A program made the translations under genes and the position numbers. Below the pieces are notes generated by a model. That model worked only from the letters and a program-made list of their open reading frames with translations. It did no database searches and was not told the origin of the DNA. A stretch of DNA of 31,847 nt from JAWUVP01 sp034112285 (GTDB lineage: Bacteria; Pseudomonadota; Gammaproteobacteria; JABDGN01): contig JAWUVP010000049.1 in NCBI GenBank assembly GCA_034112285.1, positions 1-31,847 of the forward strand, read 5' to 3'. Positions 24,440 to 31,847 of this stretch are shown piece by piece; positions within the stretch are counted from its first letter, which is position 1; the number at the start of each line of letters is the position of its first letter.

Positions 24440-24468
24440 TTGTTAGATAAATATTTTGTTGCTATATT
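24440..24468 (+). promoter_or_regulatory. Promoter of the GGA-rich small RNA
   Basis: TTGTTA (24440-24445) and TATATT (24463-24468) with 17-base spacing predict a start near 24475, exactly where the first hairpin begins. Confidence 0.6.
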
Positions 24469-24473
24469 TACAG

Positions 24474-24656
24474 TCCACCTCACGGAACGAAGTGGGCAAG
24501 GAAGCTTTTAAAGACAAGGATGCTCTTTAAAAAACTCTCAAAAGGATTTGAGATAGGACGATGGATCGTCATTTGGGAATGAAGCACTTTTGGGTGTATT
24601 GTGCCTCTTCAAATTATCCCGTTTTAAGGGCAGTTTAATCACTGCCCTTTTTTTTT
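24474..24656 (+). ncRNA. Candidate CsrA-sequestering small RNA (CsrB/RsmY/RsmZ type)
   Basis: About 180 bases without a good ORF, between a promoter and a strong terminator. GGA lies in the loops of several hairpins: a 9-bp stem 24506-24514/24524-24532 with loop CAAGGATGC; a 7-bp stem 24536-24542/24547-24553 with loop AGGA; GACGA/TCGTC (24557-24561/24566-24570) with loop TGGA. A first stem CCAC/GTGG (24475/24495) also exposes a GGA, and further GGA occur at 24500, 24556 and 24576. The site AGACAAGGATGC (24512-24523) agrees at 10 of 12 positions with the CsrA consensus RUACARGGAUGU. Such RNAs soak up CsrA/RsmA and are usually switched on by GacA-type regulators. Identity is inferred from structure; no sequence homology could be tested. 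Confidence 0.72.
24626..24656 (+). terminator. Strong intrinsic terminator of the small RNA
   Basis: AAGGGCAGT (24626-24634) pairs fully with ACTGCCCTT (24641-24649), 6-base loop, followed by nine T. The stretch from here to the ddl promoter shows no gene, only two GTGCAC copies at 24751 and 24769. Confidence 0.92.
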
Positions 24657-24790
24657 ATTGTTTAAATACTGCATCTCATATGACCCTGCATATTCCTGGT
24701 ATTTCAAGCATCTTGTGTGCAATAAATGCTTATAGCAAAATCCATTGGCGGTGCACGCGCAATGATAAGTGCACATATAGATGTTAGCAC

Positions 24791-24819
24791 TAACACTCAC
24801 AGCTCAAAATCGCTATAAT
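24791..24819 (+). promoter_or_regulatory. ddl promoter
   Basis: A perfect -10 TATAAT (24814-24819) lies 26 bases upstream of the ddl start; the -35 (TAACAC, 17-base spacing) is weak, so an activator may be needed. Confidence 0.5.
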
Positions 24820-24844
24820 ATTCTCTTTTCGACTGGATAACCCA

Positions 24845-25918
24845 ATGAATAATCAGCAAAAAATTCGTGTTGCCGTGCTTTACGGTGGCCGTTCAGGCGA
24901 ACATGATATTTCTTTAAAATCGGCCAAAAATATTATTAAGCACCTTGATGCTGAGAAGTTCACTGCTATCCCTGTCGGAATTGATAGAGAAGGGCGTTGG
25001 TATTTTAATGATGCATCGGTCAGTAATGGCCCCAATTTAGATGCGCTACAAGTCAAAAATGAAGCTTCTAATTCAGCTATTCCCCATGCCGACCCCACAC
25101 AGGAGCGTCACTTTGATGTGATTTTTCCAGCGCTGCATGGCAAATGGGGTGAGGATGGTACTGTGCAAGGGTTGCTGGAGTTAACCAACATTCCTTATGT
25201 TGGATGCGGAGTTTTGTCATCGGCTGTTTGCATGGATAAGGATATAACCAAGCGTTTGGTTAAGCAATTGGGCGTGAGCGTTGGGGATTATGTTATTGGC
25301 TATGCACATGAAGACCTTGCGGGGGTATTGAAAAAAACACAGGCGACATTATCGTTACCGGTGTTTATTAAGCCAGCCAATGCAGGCTCCAGTGACGGGG
25401 TCAGCAAAGTTGATTGTTGGGAAGATTTTTCAACTGCTTGGCAAGCGGCTATTGCCATTGATGATAAAGTGTTAATTGAGCAAGCCTTAACGGTGCGTGA
25501 TATTGAAATATCAGTAATGCAGGCGCGCGATAAGGGCGCGCCGCGTGTGAGCGCTGTGGCGGGTGAAGTTATTAATAATAAAGCAGGGTTTTATTCGAAA
25601 GAAGCTAAATTTAAAGCTGATTTTTTTCCTACCCTACAAGCACCGGCTGAAATAACTGACGAACAATTAAATTATATGCGTTTAGCTGCCGCCAATATTT
25701 TTACCGGGTTGGAATGCGCGGGTTTAGCAAGAATAGATTTTTTTATTGAAAAAGAAACCGGCAAAGTGTTTTTTAATGAAGTAAACACCATGCCTGGTTT
25801 TACAAAAATGAGTTTGTATCCTATTTTGTGGGAACTGTCGGGCCTGGGCTTTAAAGATTTGCTGACCGAGCTGATAGAAATGGCCATGCAGACTCACACA
25901 GCTGTCTTAGGGGGCTAG
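24845..25918 (+). CDS. ddl: D-alanine--D-alanine ligase (DdlA type)
   Basis: Joins two D-alanines with ATP for the peptidoglycan stem peptide. The 357-residue ATP-grasp protein begins IRVAVLYGGRSGEHDISLKSA, has FPALHGKWGEDGTVQGLLEL, PYVGCGVLSSAVCMDKDITK, VFIKPANAGSSDGVSKV and the metal-binding RIDFFIEKETGKVFFNEVNT followed by MPGFTKMS. Length and the long central insertion fit DdlA rather than the 306-residue DdlB. It stands alone, not in a mur cluster; its stop is two bases from the end of convergent corC. It works in the same pathway as the four L,D-transpeptidases, whose donor tetrapeptides come from trimmed D-Ala-D-Ala chains. Confidence 0.96.
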   Translation: MNNQQKIRVAVLYGGRSGEHDISLKSAKNIIKHLDAEKFTAIPVGIDREGRWYFNDASVSNGPNLDALQVKNEASNSAIPHADPTQERHFDVIFPALHGKWGEDGTVQGLLELTNIPYVGCGVLSSAVCMDKDITKRLVKQLGVSVGDYVIGYAHEDLAGVLKKTQATLSLPVFIKPANAGSSDGVSKVDCWEDFSTAWQAAIAIDDKVLIEQALTVRDIEISVMQARDKGAPRVSAVAGEVINNKAGFYSKEAKFKADFFPTLQAPAEITDEQLNYMRLAAANIFTGLECAGLARIDFFIEKETGKVFFNEVNTMPGFTKMSLYPILWELSGLGFKDLLTELIEMAMQTHTAVLGG

Positions 25919-25919
25919 A

Positions 25920-26732
25920 TTATATAAGCTTAATATGAATCAGTCTCACGCGCCGCTCATCGGCGTGTAACACTTTGAAGGTTAGCTTAGCAAAGGTATG
26001 TTCATCATTACGTTTGGGAATGTGTCCCAATTGCTTAATTAACCAGCCACCAATACTTTCACAGTCGGGCTGATCTAGCTTGACGTTGAAATATTCATCA
26101 AATTCATCTAACGGCAGATCGGCCTTAACAACAAAATGATCGTGAAATTTTTTAATGCCATCGTCTTCATCAAGATCAGATTCATCTTCTATATCACCAA
26201 CAATTTGCTCTAAAACATCTTCCATGGTGATTAACCCTGCTATGTGGCCAAATTCATCAACCGCAATGGCCATGTGATTATGGCGAATTTTAAAGGCTTT
26301 TAAAAGTTTATCTAAATGTTGAGACTCGGGCACCACCATCACGGGTTGCATAATGCGGCGCAATGAAAAATTCGCTTGGGTTTCTGGCGTGGTAAAGCGC
26401 AGTAAATCTTTTGCCAGTAAAATGCCGTCAACTTCATCTTGATTTTCATCCATGACCGGGTAACGTGAATGCTGTGCGTTAGTGACGACCGATAAAATTT
26501 GCGTTAAGTCTTGTTTGGTATTGAGGATCACCATTTGTGAGCGTGGTACCATGATGTCGCGCACATGCATTTGGGACACTTGCAACACGCCCTCGATCAT
26601 TCCCTCAGATTCACGATCTAAGACTTGTTCTTTTTCGGCGCTGCGTATGGCGGTTAGCAGTTCTTCGCGCGTTTTAGGCTTTAAAGCGAGTTTGGCCAGT
26701 AAAGCGGTGAAAAATTTTTTCCAATTACTCAT
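25920..26732 (-). CDS. corC: CorC/YbeX family protein, CBS-pair and CorC_HlyC domains
   Basis: The 270-residue cytoplasmic protein has two CBS domains (MVPRSQMVILNTKQDLTQIL to about 130, and VVPESQHLDKLLKAF onward) and a C-terminal CorC_HlyC domain from about 185 (HFVVKADLPLDEFDEYFNV), ending in basic strands. The IMVPRSQ and AVDEFGHIAGLITMEDVLEQIVGDI segments are hallmark. YbeX has been tied to Mg2+ efflux and to rRNA processing; the exact role is debated. It overlaps ybeY by 8 bases and ends the miaB-phoH-ybeY-corC block. lnt, which often follows in E. coli, is absent: the next gene is convergent ddl. Confidence 0.95.
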   Translation of the reverse strand: MSNWKKFFTALLAKLALKPKTREELLTAIRSAEKEQVLDRESEGMIEGVLQVSQMHVRDIMVPRSQMVILNTKQDLTQILSVVTNAQHSRYPVMDENQDEVDGILLAKDLLRFTTPETQANFSLRRIMQPVMVVPESQHLDKLLKAFKIRHNHMAIAVDEFGHIAGLITMEDVLEQIVGDIEDESDLDEDDGIKKFHDHFVVKADLPLDEFDEYFNVKLDQPDCESIGGWLIKQLGHIPKRNDEHTFAKLTFKVLHADERRVRLIHIKLI

Positions 26733-27177
26733 ATGGGTTGGGGTATCCTAGTTGCTCTAACAATTCAATTTCTACATTTTCCATAGCGTGTGCTTCGGCA
26801 TCAGTTTGATGATCAAAGCCTAATAGATGCAGCACCCCGTGAATGCAAAGATGGGCCCAATGGGCCGTGCTATCTTTGTGTTGTTCTAGGGCTTCTGTTT
26901 GTACCACATTAGCACAAATAGCTAAATCGCCGAGCAGAGCGACATCCATTGCAATGCCTTCAAACGCCTCAAAAGGAAAGGATAAGACATTGGTGGGTTT
27001 ATCTTTACCGCGGTAATCGCGATTGAGCTGTTGGCTTTCTTCAGCATCCACAATGCGTAAGCTAATTTCACCAATGGCCTGTTGGCTTTTTGCAGCAAGG
27101 GTTATCCACGATGAAAGTTGTTCGTCTGTGGGAATATCTTTTATGCCAGAGGCATTTTCTATTATAAGGTTAATCAT
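26725..27177 (-). CDS. ybeY: Endoribonuclease YbeY (16S rRNA 3' maturation)
   Basis: A zinc-dependent RNase for rRNA maturation and ribosome quality control. The 150-residue protein has the metal-binding HGVLHLLGFDH with His113, His117 and His123 (H-x3-H-x5-H), preceded by VLSFPFEA and LGDLAIC. The ATG at 27177 overlaps the stop of phoH by 8 bases and gives a normal length; a GTG five codons earlier is a less likely start. It is the third gene of the miaB block and also overlaps corC. Confidence 0.96.
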   Translation of the reverse strand: MINLIIENASGIKDIPTDEQLSSWITLAAKSQQAIGEISLRIVDAEESQQLNRDYRGKDKPTNVLSFPFEAFEGIAMDVALLGDLAICANVVQTEALEQHKDSTAHWAHLCIHGVLHLLGFDHQTDAEAHAMENVEIELLEQLGYPNPYE

Positions 27178-28123
27178 ATTTTTCGTAAGCACTCACAATA
27201 CGTTGCACTAAAGGATGACGCACAATGTCGTCAGCCGTAAAATAGGTGAATTTAATGCCCGAGACCTTTTCTAAAACTTTTTCACAATGGCTGAGGCCGG
27301 AGGTAATATTTTTGGCGAGGTCAACTTGGGTGACATCACCACAAATAACCGCTTTTGCACCAAAGCCAATTCGGGTTAAAAACATTTTCATTTGTTCTTT
27401 GGTAGTGTTTTGACTTTCGTCGCAAATAATAAAGGCTTCATTCAAGGTGCGGCCACGCATAAAGGCGAGGGGTGCAATTTCAATAATGCCACGTTCAATA
27501 TATTTTTCTACTTTCTCAACGCCGAGCGTGTCAAATAACGCATCATATAAGGGGCGCATGTAAGGGTCAACTTTTTGCGTTATGTCCCCGGGTAAAAAGC
27601 CAAGCCGCTCTCCGGCTTCCACCGCTGGGCGCACTAACACAATACGGCGCACTTGGTCTTGATTTAAAGCTTCAACAGCACAAGCAACGGCTAAATAAGT
27701 TTTACCAGTGCCGGCAGGGCCCACACCAAAATTGACATCGTTATTGCGTATCGCATTAACATAATCTTGTTGATGCTGATTGCGTGCTTTAATGGTCCGC
27801 ATAGGCGTACGAACTTCAGTTTGATTTTTGGAGTCCGTTTTATCTTCGGTGGGTACAATTTTATCTTGCAACATTAATTGAATTTGCACAGGGGTGATTT
27901 CTGCTGGTTTTTCAGTTTCAGCGTAAAGTTCAAAAAGAATTTGCGCAGCTCGTTTAATTTGTGGTGCCGGACCATCGAGCGTGAACTTAAAACCTCGATT
28001 ATGAATTTGAATGTGTAATTGGCGTTCAATGAATTTCAGGTGCTCATCAAATTGCCCGCATAATTTTGCCAGCCGTTCATTATCTTCGGGGCTAAGGAGT
28101 AAGGTTTCTGTGCTGATGTCCAT
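27170..28123 (-). CDS. ybeZ: PhoH-like ATPase (YbeZ)
   Basis: A cytoplasmic P-loop ATPase, partner of YbeY in RNA metabolism. The 317-residue protein has an N-terminal KH-like region (HLKFIERQLHIQIHNRGFKF), then Walker A GPAGTGKTYLA, RRIVLVRPAVEAGERLGFLP, Walker B FIICDESQNTTKEQMKMFLT and ICGDVTQVDL. The ATG at 28123 is chosen over a TTG at 28135; neither has a strong ribosome site. It has its own promoter (28152-28179), and a 250-base gap with hairpins separates it from miaB, unlike the tight E. coli operon. Confidence 0.95.
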   Translation of the reverse strand: MDISTETLLLSPEDNERLAKLCGQFDEHLKFIERQLHIQIHNRGFKFTLDGPAPQIKRAAQILFELYAETEKPAEITPVQIQLMLQDKIVPTEDKTDSKNQTEVRTPMRTIKARNQHQQDYVNAIRNNDVNFGVGPAGTGKTYLAVACAVEALNQDQVRRIVLVRPAVEAGERLGFLPGDITQKVDPYMRPLYDALFDTLGVEKVEKYIERGIIEIAPLAFMRGRTLNEAFIICDESQNTTKEQMKMFLTRIGFGAKAVICGDVTQVDLAKNITSGLSHCEKVLEKVSGIKFTYFTADDIVRHPLVQRIVSAYEKYD

Positions 28124-28151
28124 GGGATCTACCAATAGTGAATATTCTAAA

Positions 28152-28179
28152 AGTATAGCTCACAAGAGGGAGGGGTCAA
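28152..28179 (-). promoter_or_regulatory. Promoter of ybeZ-ybeY-corC
   Basis: On the minus strand TTGACC (28179-28174) and TATACT (28157-28152) are separated by 16 bases, a strong match. The transcript would start near 28145, 20 bases before the ybeZ ATG. Confidence 0.7.
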
Positions 28180-28227
28180 GTGTTTAGAGGCTTTTAACCA
28201 AGTCTTTGACAATCACTTGCAGCACCA

Positions 28228-28340
28228 TAGGCTTTGTTGGCGCGGAGCCTATCGGGGTGAAACGGATAAAGACAAAGCATTGCTTTGTCCTGTTTCACGC
28301 CCAAGGACAGGAGTCCCTGGGCAGGTTTTTTTATTTTTTG
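28228..28340 (+). ncRNA. Candidate small RNA with three hairpins and a U-tract
   Basis: In the gap between ybeZ and miaB, on the plus strand, a perfect -35 TTGACA (28206-28211) precedes a weak -10 (TAGGCT, 28228-28233). Three hairpins follow: ATAGGCT/AGCCTAT (28227-28233/28246-28252); GTGAAAC/GTTTCAC (28257-28263/28292-28298) enclosing GACAAAGC/GCTTTGTC (28271-28278/28282-28289); and CCCAAGGAC/GTCCCTGGG (28300-28308/28313-28321, one mismatch) with loop AGGA. Seven T, an A and six T follow from 28326. It could instead be an intergenic palindromic repeat. Function unknown. Confidence 0.4.
28300..28339 (+). terminator. Terminator-like hairpin with long T-run
   Basis: A 9-bp stem with one mismatch and loop AGGA, followed by CAGG and then a 14-base run that is T except for one A. 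It points rightward, where no protein gene would need it, which supports a small RNA here. Confidence 0.55.
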
Positions 28341-28393
28341 CAGGGATGCATAAAAAAATAAAAACATTTACGCGTGTTTAGAAAAACTAGTGT

Positions 28394-29731
28394 TTATCGC
28401 GCCCCTTCCAAAGCCGCTACCCCACGCAATGAGTTGGGTAAGGCTTCTCTGATTTCAACTTCAACAAACTCACCAATCCATTCTTTATCGCCAGTAAAAT
28501 TAACTACGCGGTTATTTTCAGTACGTCCACTTAGCATATTCGGGTCTTTTTTAGAGATTTTGCTCACCAGTAAGCGTTGCGTGGTGCCAATCATAGATTC
28601 GCTAATGCGCATGGCTTGTAAATTTAGGCGGTCTTGTAATATTTTTAAACGAACTTTTTTAAGCTCCATTGGGGTCTTATCTTCAAGCTTTGCCGCTGGC
28701 GTGCCAGGGCGTGGGCTGAAAATAAAGCTGTAACTGTGATCGAAATTAATATCGTGCACTAAATTCATGGTGTCTTCAAAATCTTTTTCGGTTTCACCTG
28801 GAAAGCCAACAATAATATCAGTAGAGATAGCAATGTCTGGGCGAATTTTGCGCAGCTTGCGAATTTTTGATTTAAATTCTAAGGTGGTGTAGCCGCGTTT
28901 CATGGCGGCCAAAATTCTGTCGGAACCACTTTGCACCGGCAAATGTAAATGGTTCGCCAGCTCAGGTACTTCGGCATAAGCTTGAATTAAATTATTGGTG
29001 AAGGCCGTCGGGTGAGAGGTGCTATAGCGCAGGCGATCAACGCCATCAATTGCTGCAGCATAATCTATTAATAACGCCAAATCGGCCATTTCGCCGTTGT
29101 GCATTTTGCCTTGGTAGTCGTTAACGTTTTGCCCTAAAAAGGTGATTTCGCGCACACCTTGTTCTGCTAAGGCTACTGTTTCGGCCAACACGTCATCAAA
29201 CGGGCGGCTAATTTCCACGCCACGCGTATAAGGCACAACACAGTAACTGCAATATTTACTACAGCCTTCCATTATAGATACAAATGCGGTTACGCCATTG
29301 GCTTTGGGTGCAGGAATAACATCAAATTTTTCAATTTCAGGAAACGACACATCCACAGCGGTTTTGCCAGTCTCATTTCTTTTGGCAATTAATTCTGGTA
29401 AACGGTGTATGGTTTGCGGGCCAAAGATCATATCGACATAAGGTGCGCGTTTAATAATGGCAGCGCCTTCTTGTGAGGCTACGCAACCCCCCACGCCAAT
29501 TTTCAAATTGGGGTTTTTGTCTTTTAATTTACGAAAACGTCCCAACTCAGAGAACACTTTTTCTTGGGCCTTTTCACGGATTGAGCAGGTGTTTAACAAA
29601 ATCATATCGGCTTCTTCAATATTTTGCGTTTGCTCTAAATCATTGGTGGTACCTAGCAAGTTAGCCATTTGCGACGAGTCATACTCGTTCATTGCGCAGC
29701 CTTGAGTTTTGATGAAAAGTTTTTGGGTCAT
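28394..29731 (-). CDS. miaB: tRNA-2-methylthio-N6-isopentenyladenosine synthase
   Basis: A radical-SAM methylthiotransferase that adds the 2-methylthio group to i6A37 in tRNA. The 445-residue protein holds the N-terminal cluster cysteines C12 (KTQGCAMN), C49 (LNTCSIREKA) and C83 (GGCVAS), the radical-SAM triad C157-C161-C164 (EGCSKYCSYC), GFPGETEKDFEDT and a C-terminal TRAM domain. These six positions are identical in number to E. coli MiaB. The ATG at 29731 (MTQKLF) has AGGA upstream; an ATG at 29758 would add 9 residues. It is the first gene of a leftward block; the next gene has its own promoter. Confidence 0.97.
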   Translation of the reverse strand: MTQKLFIKTQGCAMNEYDSSQMANLLGTTNDLEQTQNIEEADMILLNTCSIREKAQEKVFSELGRFRKLKDKNPNLKIGVGGCVASQEGAAIIKRAPYVDMIFGPQTIHRLPELIAKRNETGKTAVDVSFPEIEKFDVIPAPKANGVTAFVSIMEGCSKYCSYCVVPYTRGVEISRPFDDVLAETVALAEQGVREITFLGQNVNDYQGKMHNGEMADLALLIDYAAAIDGVDRLRYSTSHPTAFTNNLIQAYAEVPELANHLHLPVQSGSDRILAAMKRGYTTLEFKSKIRKLRKIRPDIAISTDIIVGFPGETEKDFEDTMNLVHDINFDHSYSFIFSPRPGTPAAKLEDKTPMELKKVRLKILQDRLNLQAMRISESMIGTTQRLLVSKISKKDPNMLSGRTENNRVVNFTGDKEWIGEFVEVEIREALPNSLRGVAALEGAR

Positions 29732-29917
29732 GGTGTGGGTCCTGGTCAAAAGATGCACTATTTTACGGCTTTTTGGTCGATAATGCTAGGGGGATTTGGG
29801 CTGAGTCTTGAAAAGGTTGCATTCATCGGGCTTGTAAAGCCTATTGCTGTAGCTGTGAGAGGGCCTCAAGCTGCGCTTAAACTTTTTTCATGGGGTTTTG
29901 GCTCTATAAGGCAAGAC

Positions 29918-29945
29918 TTGACAACGAATGCTAGCCTGCTAATGT
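29918..29945 (+). promoter_or_regulatory. Candidate tag promoter
   Basis: A perfect TTGACA (29918-29923) is followed after 16 bases by TAATGT (29940-29945), about 32 bases before the tag start. The rest of the miaB-tag gap (29732-29917) shows only a small GGCTT/AAGCC hairpin near 29830 and no gene. Confidence 0.45.
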
Positions 29946-29976
29946 CAGTTTATAGTCGAGCAACAGGGCGGTTTCA

Positions 29977-30558
29977 ATGGCGAAAGATCAGCACCAAATT
30001 GACAACAAATCTAAGCGTTGTCCTTGGGCGGCAACTGATGAAGTGTTTCATGCGTATCACGATACTGAGTGGGGCGTGGTGGAATATGATAGCCGGCGGA
30101 TGTTTGAATTTTTAGTGTTGGAATTGATGCAGGCGGGCTTGAGTTGGCGTACGATTTTGTTAAAACGTGAATCAATGCGTGCGGCTTTCGCCCAATTTGT
30201 ACCAGAAAAAATTGCCCGGTTTCGTGAGGCGAAAATTGAAAAGCTGCTGCAAAACCCGGGCATTATTCGCAATCGTCTAAAGGTTAATGCCTTGGTCAAC
30301 AATGCTAAATGTTATTTGCAGCTTGAGAAAGAGGGCAGTGATTTTTCGGCTTTTATTTGGCAATTCAGCGCCGGCGCGCCCATGGATAACGCATGGTGTA
30401 CGCAAGAGCAAATGCCCTCTAAAACAGAATTGTCGGATTTAATGAGCAAGCAATTAAAAGCTTATGGCTTTAAGTTTATTGGCAGCACGATTTGTTATTC
30501 GTTTATGCAGGCTATTGGCATGGTCAATGATCATGTTAAAGGCTGTGATTGGCGTTGA
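29977..30558 (+). CDS. tag: DNA-3-methyladenine glycosylase I
   Basis: Tag removes 3-methyladenine from alkylated DNA in base excision repair. The 193-residue protein matches E. coli Tag along its length: RCPWA...AYHDTEWG, FEFLVLELMQAGLSWRTILLKRE, NPGIIRNRLKVNALVNNAK, FKFIGSTICYSFMQAIGMVNDH. The zinc ligands are Cys15, His28, His186 and Cys190. The N-terminus has a 10-residue hydrophilic extension compared with E. coli. It is followed by copA after 68 bases. Confidence 0.97.
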   Translation: MAKDQHQIDNKSKRCPWAATDEVFHAYHDTEWGVVEYDSRRMFEFLVLELMQAGLSWRTILLKRESMRAAFAQFVPEKIARFREAKIEKLLQNPGIIRNRLKVNALVNNAKCYLQLEKEGSDFSAFIWQFSAGAPMDNAWCTQEQMPSKTELSDLMSKQLKAYGFKFIGSTICYSFMQAIGMVNDHVKGCDWR

Positions 30559-30626
30559 AATATTTCTTTATAAATATTACTCCGGTAAAGTAATTAAATT
30601 TAATGTGTTTTAAGGATGAAAATTAG

Positions 30627-31847
30627 ATGTCAGAATTAACGTTCAATTTAACCGATGTTACGTGCGCCAGCTGTGTTAAGCATATTGAAGAGGCCTTAGC
30701 TAAAGCACCGGCCATTACCCAAGCTCATGTTAATTTTGCAGAGCGCAGTGTGCAGGTGCAAGGTGATGTTAATGCAGCTGAGGTTATTGAACTAATTAAA
30801 AAGGCTGGATACACTGCGCAGGTATACGTTTCAAAAGCTAAACAGGCTGCGCAGGCTATGTGCTATGTGAAGCAATTGGTTTGGAAAACCACAGCCGCTT
30901 TGGTGACAGGTTGCTTGCTGTTAGTACTTGAATGGGGCCGTTTATTACCAAACTTGCAAAGCTTGGCAGGTCAGTTTGCTTGGGCTGGGGTGGCATTGTT
31001 AACGCTGGTGGTGATGGTGTTTGCGGGCGGTAAAATTTATCGTGGTGCTTGGCAGGGTTTGTTGCACGGCACGACAGGCATGGATTCTTTAATTACCTTG
31101 GGTACCGGCGCGGCTTTTATTTATTCATTACTGGTGACACTTCATCCCAATTTTGTGCCGCTGAGCGCACAACATGTTTACTACGAAGCCGCTGTTATGA
31201 TTCTTGGTTTTGTTAACTTAGGTAAGCTCTTAGAGTTTCGAGCGCAAGGTAAAACCTCTGCCGCTATCGACCGCCTGTTGGATTTACAAGTCGTTAATGC
31301 AACGCTTGTTATTGATGGCGTGGATAAACTTGTGCCGTTTGCCGAATTAAAAATAGGCGATATTGTGCGTGTGAAACCCGGTGAAAAAATCGCCACCGAT
31401 GGTGTGGTCATTGAAGGGCAATCAACGGTCGACCAAGCAATGCTAACAGGCGAGCCGATACCGGTTGAAAAAAGTAGCGGTGATGAGGTCACCGGCGGCA
31501 CGTTAAATAAGACCGGTAGTTTTTTATTTAAAGTGGTGCAAGTCGGCAGCCAAACTAAACTGGCCAAAATTATTGAATTAGTGCAGCAAGCACAAAATAG
31601 CAAACCCGCTATTGCAAAATTAGCAGATACCATCGCCGGTATCTTCACGCCTATTGTGCTCAGCATTGCTATTATCACCGCTATTTTATGGTGGTGGTTA
31701 GGGCCAGTGCCAAAAATCTCTTATATGTTGGTGACCACCATGGCGGTGTTGGTGATTGCTTGCCCCTGCGCCTTAGGCTTGGCAGCACCCATCTCGGTGG
31801 TTATTGGCATGGGTAAAGCTGCGGAGTATGGTATTTTAATTCGTGAT
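30627..31847 (+). CDS. copA: Copper-translocating P1B-type ATPase, 5' part (cut by window edge)
   Basis: An inner-membrane pump that exports Cu+ using ATP. The 407 codons seen run open to the window edge. An N-terminal HMA domain (about 3-66) has the metal site VTCASC. Four membrane helices follow at about 90-195, then the actuator domain with the phosphatase motif MLTGEPIPVEK and FLFKVVQVG, two further helices and the intramembrane CPCALGLAAPIS motif that defines Cu+/Ag+ pumps. The phosphorylation motif DKTGT lies beyond the window. AAGGA lies about 11 bases before the ATG at 30627. No copper sensor (CueR/CsoR) gene is seen next to it. Confidence 0.93.
   Translation, partial: MSELTFNLTDVTCASCVKHIEEALAKAPAITQAHVNFAERSVQVQGDVNAAEVIELIKKAGYTAQVYVSKAKQAAQAMCYVKQLVWKTTAALVTGCLLLVLEWGRLLPNLQSLAGQFAWAGVALLTLVVMVFAGGKIYRGAWQGLLHGTTGMDSLITLGTGAAFIYSLLVTLHPNFVPLSAQHVYYEAAVMILGFVNLGKLLEFRAQGKTSAAIDRLLDLQVVNATLVIDGVDKLVPFAELKIGDIVRVKPGEKIATDGVVIEGQSTVDQAMLTGEPIPVEKSSGDEVTGGTLNKTGSFLFKVVQVGSQTKLAKIIELVQQAQNSKPAIAKLADTIAGIFTPIVLSIAIITAILWWWLGPVPKISYMLVTTMAVLVIACPCALGLAAPISVVIGMGKAAEYGILIRD

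Noticed and set aside
24428..24445. GacA/LetA-type activator site upstream of the small RNA
   Set aside because: Only the first half (TGTAA) matches the GacA consensus; the other half does not and the position overlaps the -35 box.
24105..24480. Possible chromosomal origin (oriC) from DnaA boxes in AT-rich DNA
   Set aside because: Only three boxes are seen, dnaA, rpmH or mnmG are not nearby, and neighbouring genes show no strand switch. A local regulatory role is at least as likely.
24178..24483. Open frame of 101 codons on the minus strand
   Set aside because: It covers the DnaA boxes and the small-RNA promoter, has no ribosome site, and its composition is not protein-like.
24590..24787. 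Open frame of 65 codons on the plus strand
   Set aside because: It starts inside the small RNA and runs through its terminator; no family signal.
31181..31678. Long minus-strand open frame of 165 codons
   Set aside because: It is antisense to copA, whose P-type ATPase motifs are clear on the plus strand.
1..31847. CRISPR arrays, insertion sequences, tRNA or rRNA genes
   Set aside because: No regular repeat-spacer array, transposase or terminal inverted repeats, and no tRNA/rRNA apart from the tmRNA, were seen on either strand.

Overview
The window looks like chromosomal DNA of a gammaproteobacterium. It carries the conserved blocks xseB-ispA-dxs, carA-carB, mutS-smpB and miaB-phoH-ybeY-corC, and the proteins resemble their E. 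coli counterparts closely (MiaB has its six cluster cysteines at the E. coli positions). A MYND zinc finger, which is mainly a eukaryotic domain, a large exported propeller-repeat protein and four L,D-transpeptidases suggest a host-associated lineage, perhaps Legionellales or Coxiella-like. That placement is inference; no rRNA or other taxonomic marker is present.

Layout. 1-131 is the start of a tyrosine integrase whose island lies left of the window, next to the 3' end of ssrA (tmRNA, 297-713, minus strand), a classic integration site. A fatty-acid-hydroxylase-family gene follows on the minus strand. 1482-7590 is one rightward run: xseB, ispA, dxs, hemH, two L,D-transpeptidases (LysM-YkuD, then YkuD_2 type) and gmhA. 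7591-11135 is accessory DNA: a MYND-finger ORF without a good start codon and a 905-residue exported protein ending in seven propeller-like repeats. 11136-15417 is leftward: an MFS transporter, smpB and mutS. 15530-17720 holds a 54-residue lipoprotein gene ending in Lys-Lys, divergent from a second pair of L,D-transpeptidases. Then come carAB, a small secreted Cys protein, a pilin-like exported protein and a nitrilase-family amidase.

24087-24844 has no convincing protein gene but is the most interesting stretch. It holds a DnaA-box cluster followed by a promoter, several GGA-in-loop hairpins and a strong terminator, which together look like a CsrA-sequestering small RNA of the CsrB/RsmY/RsmZ type. 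A second, weaker small-RNA candidate lies between phoH and miaB. The pilin-like gene at 22743 has a 5' leader hairpin with GGA in its loop and a second GGA in its ribosome site, so it could be a CsrA target. The right end holds ddl, the leftward miaB-phoH-ybeY-corC block, tag, and the first 407 codons of a copper P-type ATPase cut by the window edge.

Themes: cell-wall building and remodelling (Ddl, four L,D-transpeptidases, a possible wall-linked lipoprotein, precursors from IspA/Dxs), ribosome rescue (tmRNA plus SmpB), DNA repair (MutS, Tag, XseB) and possible CsrA-type post-transcriptional control.
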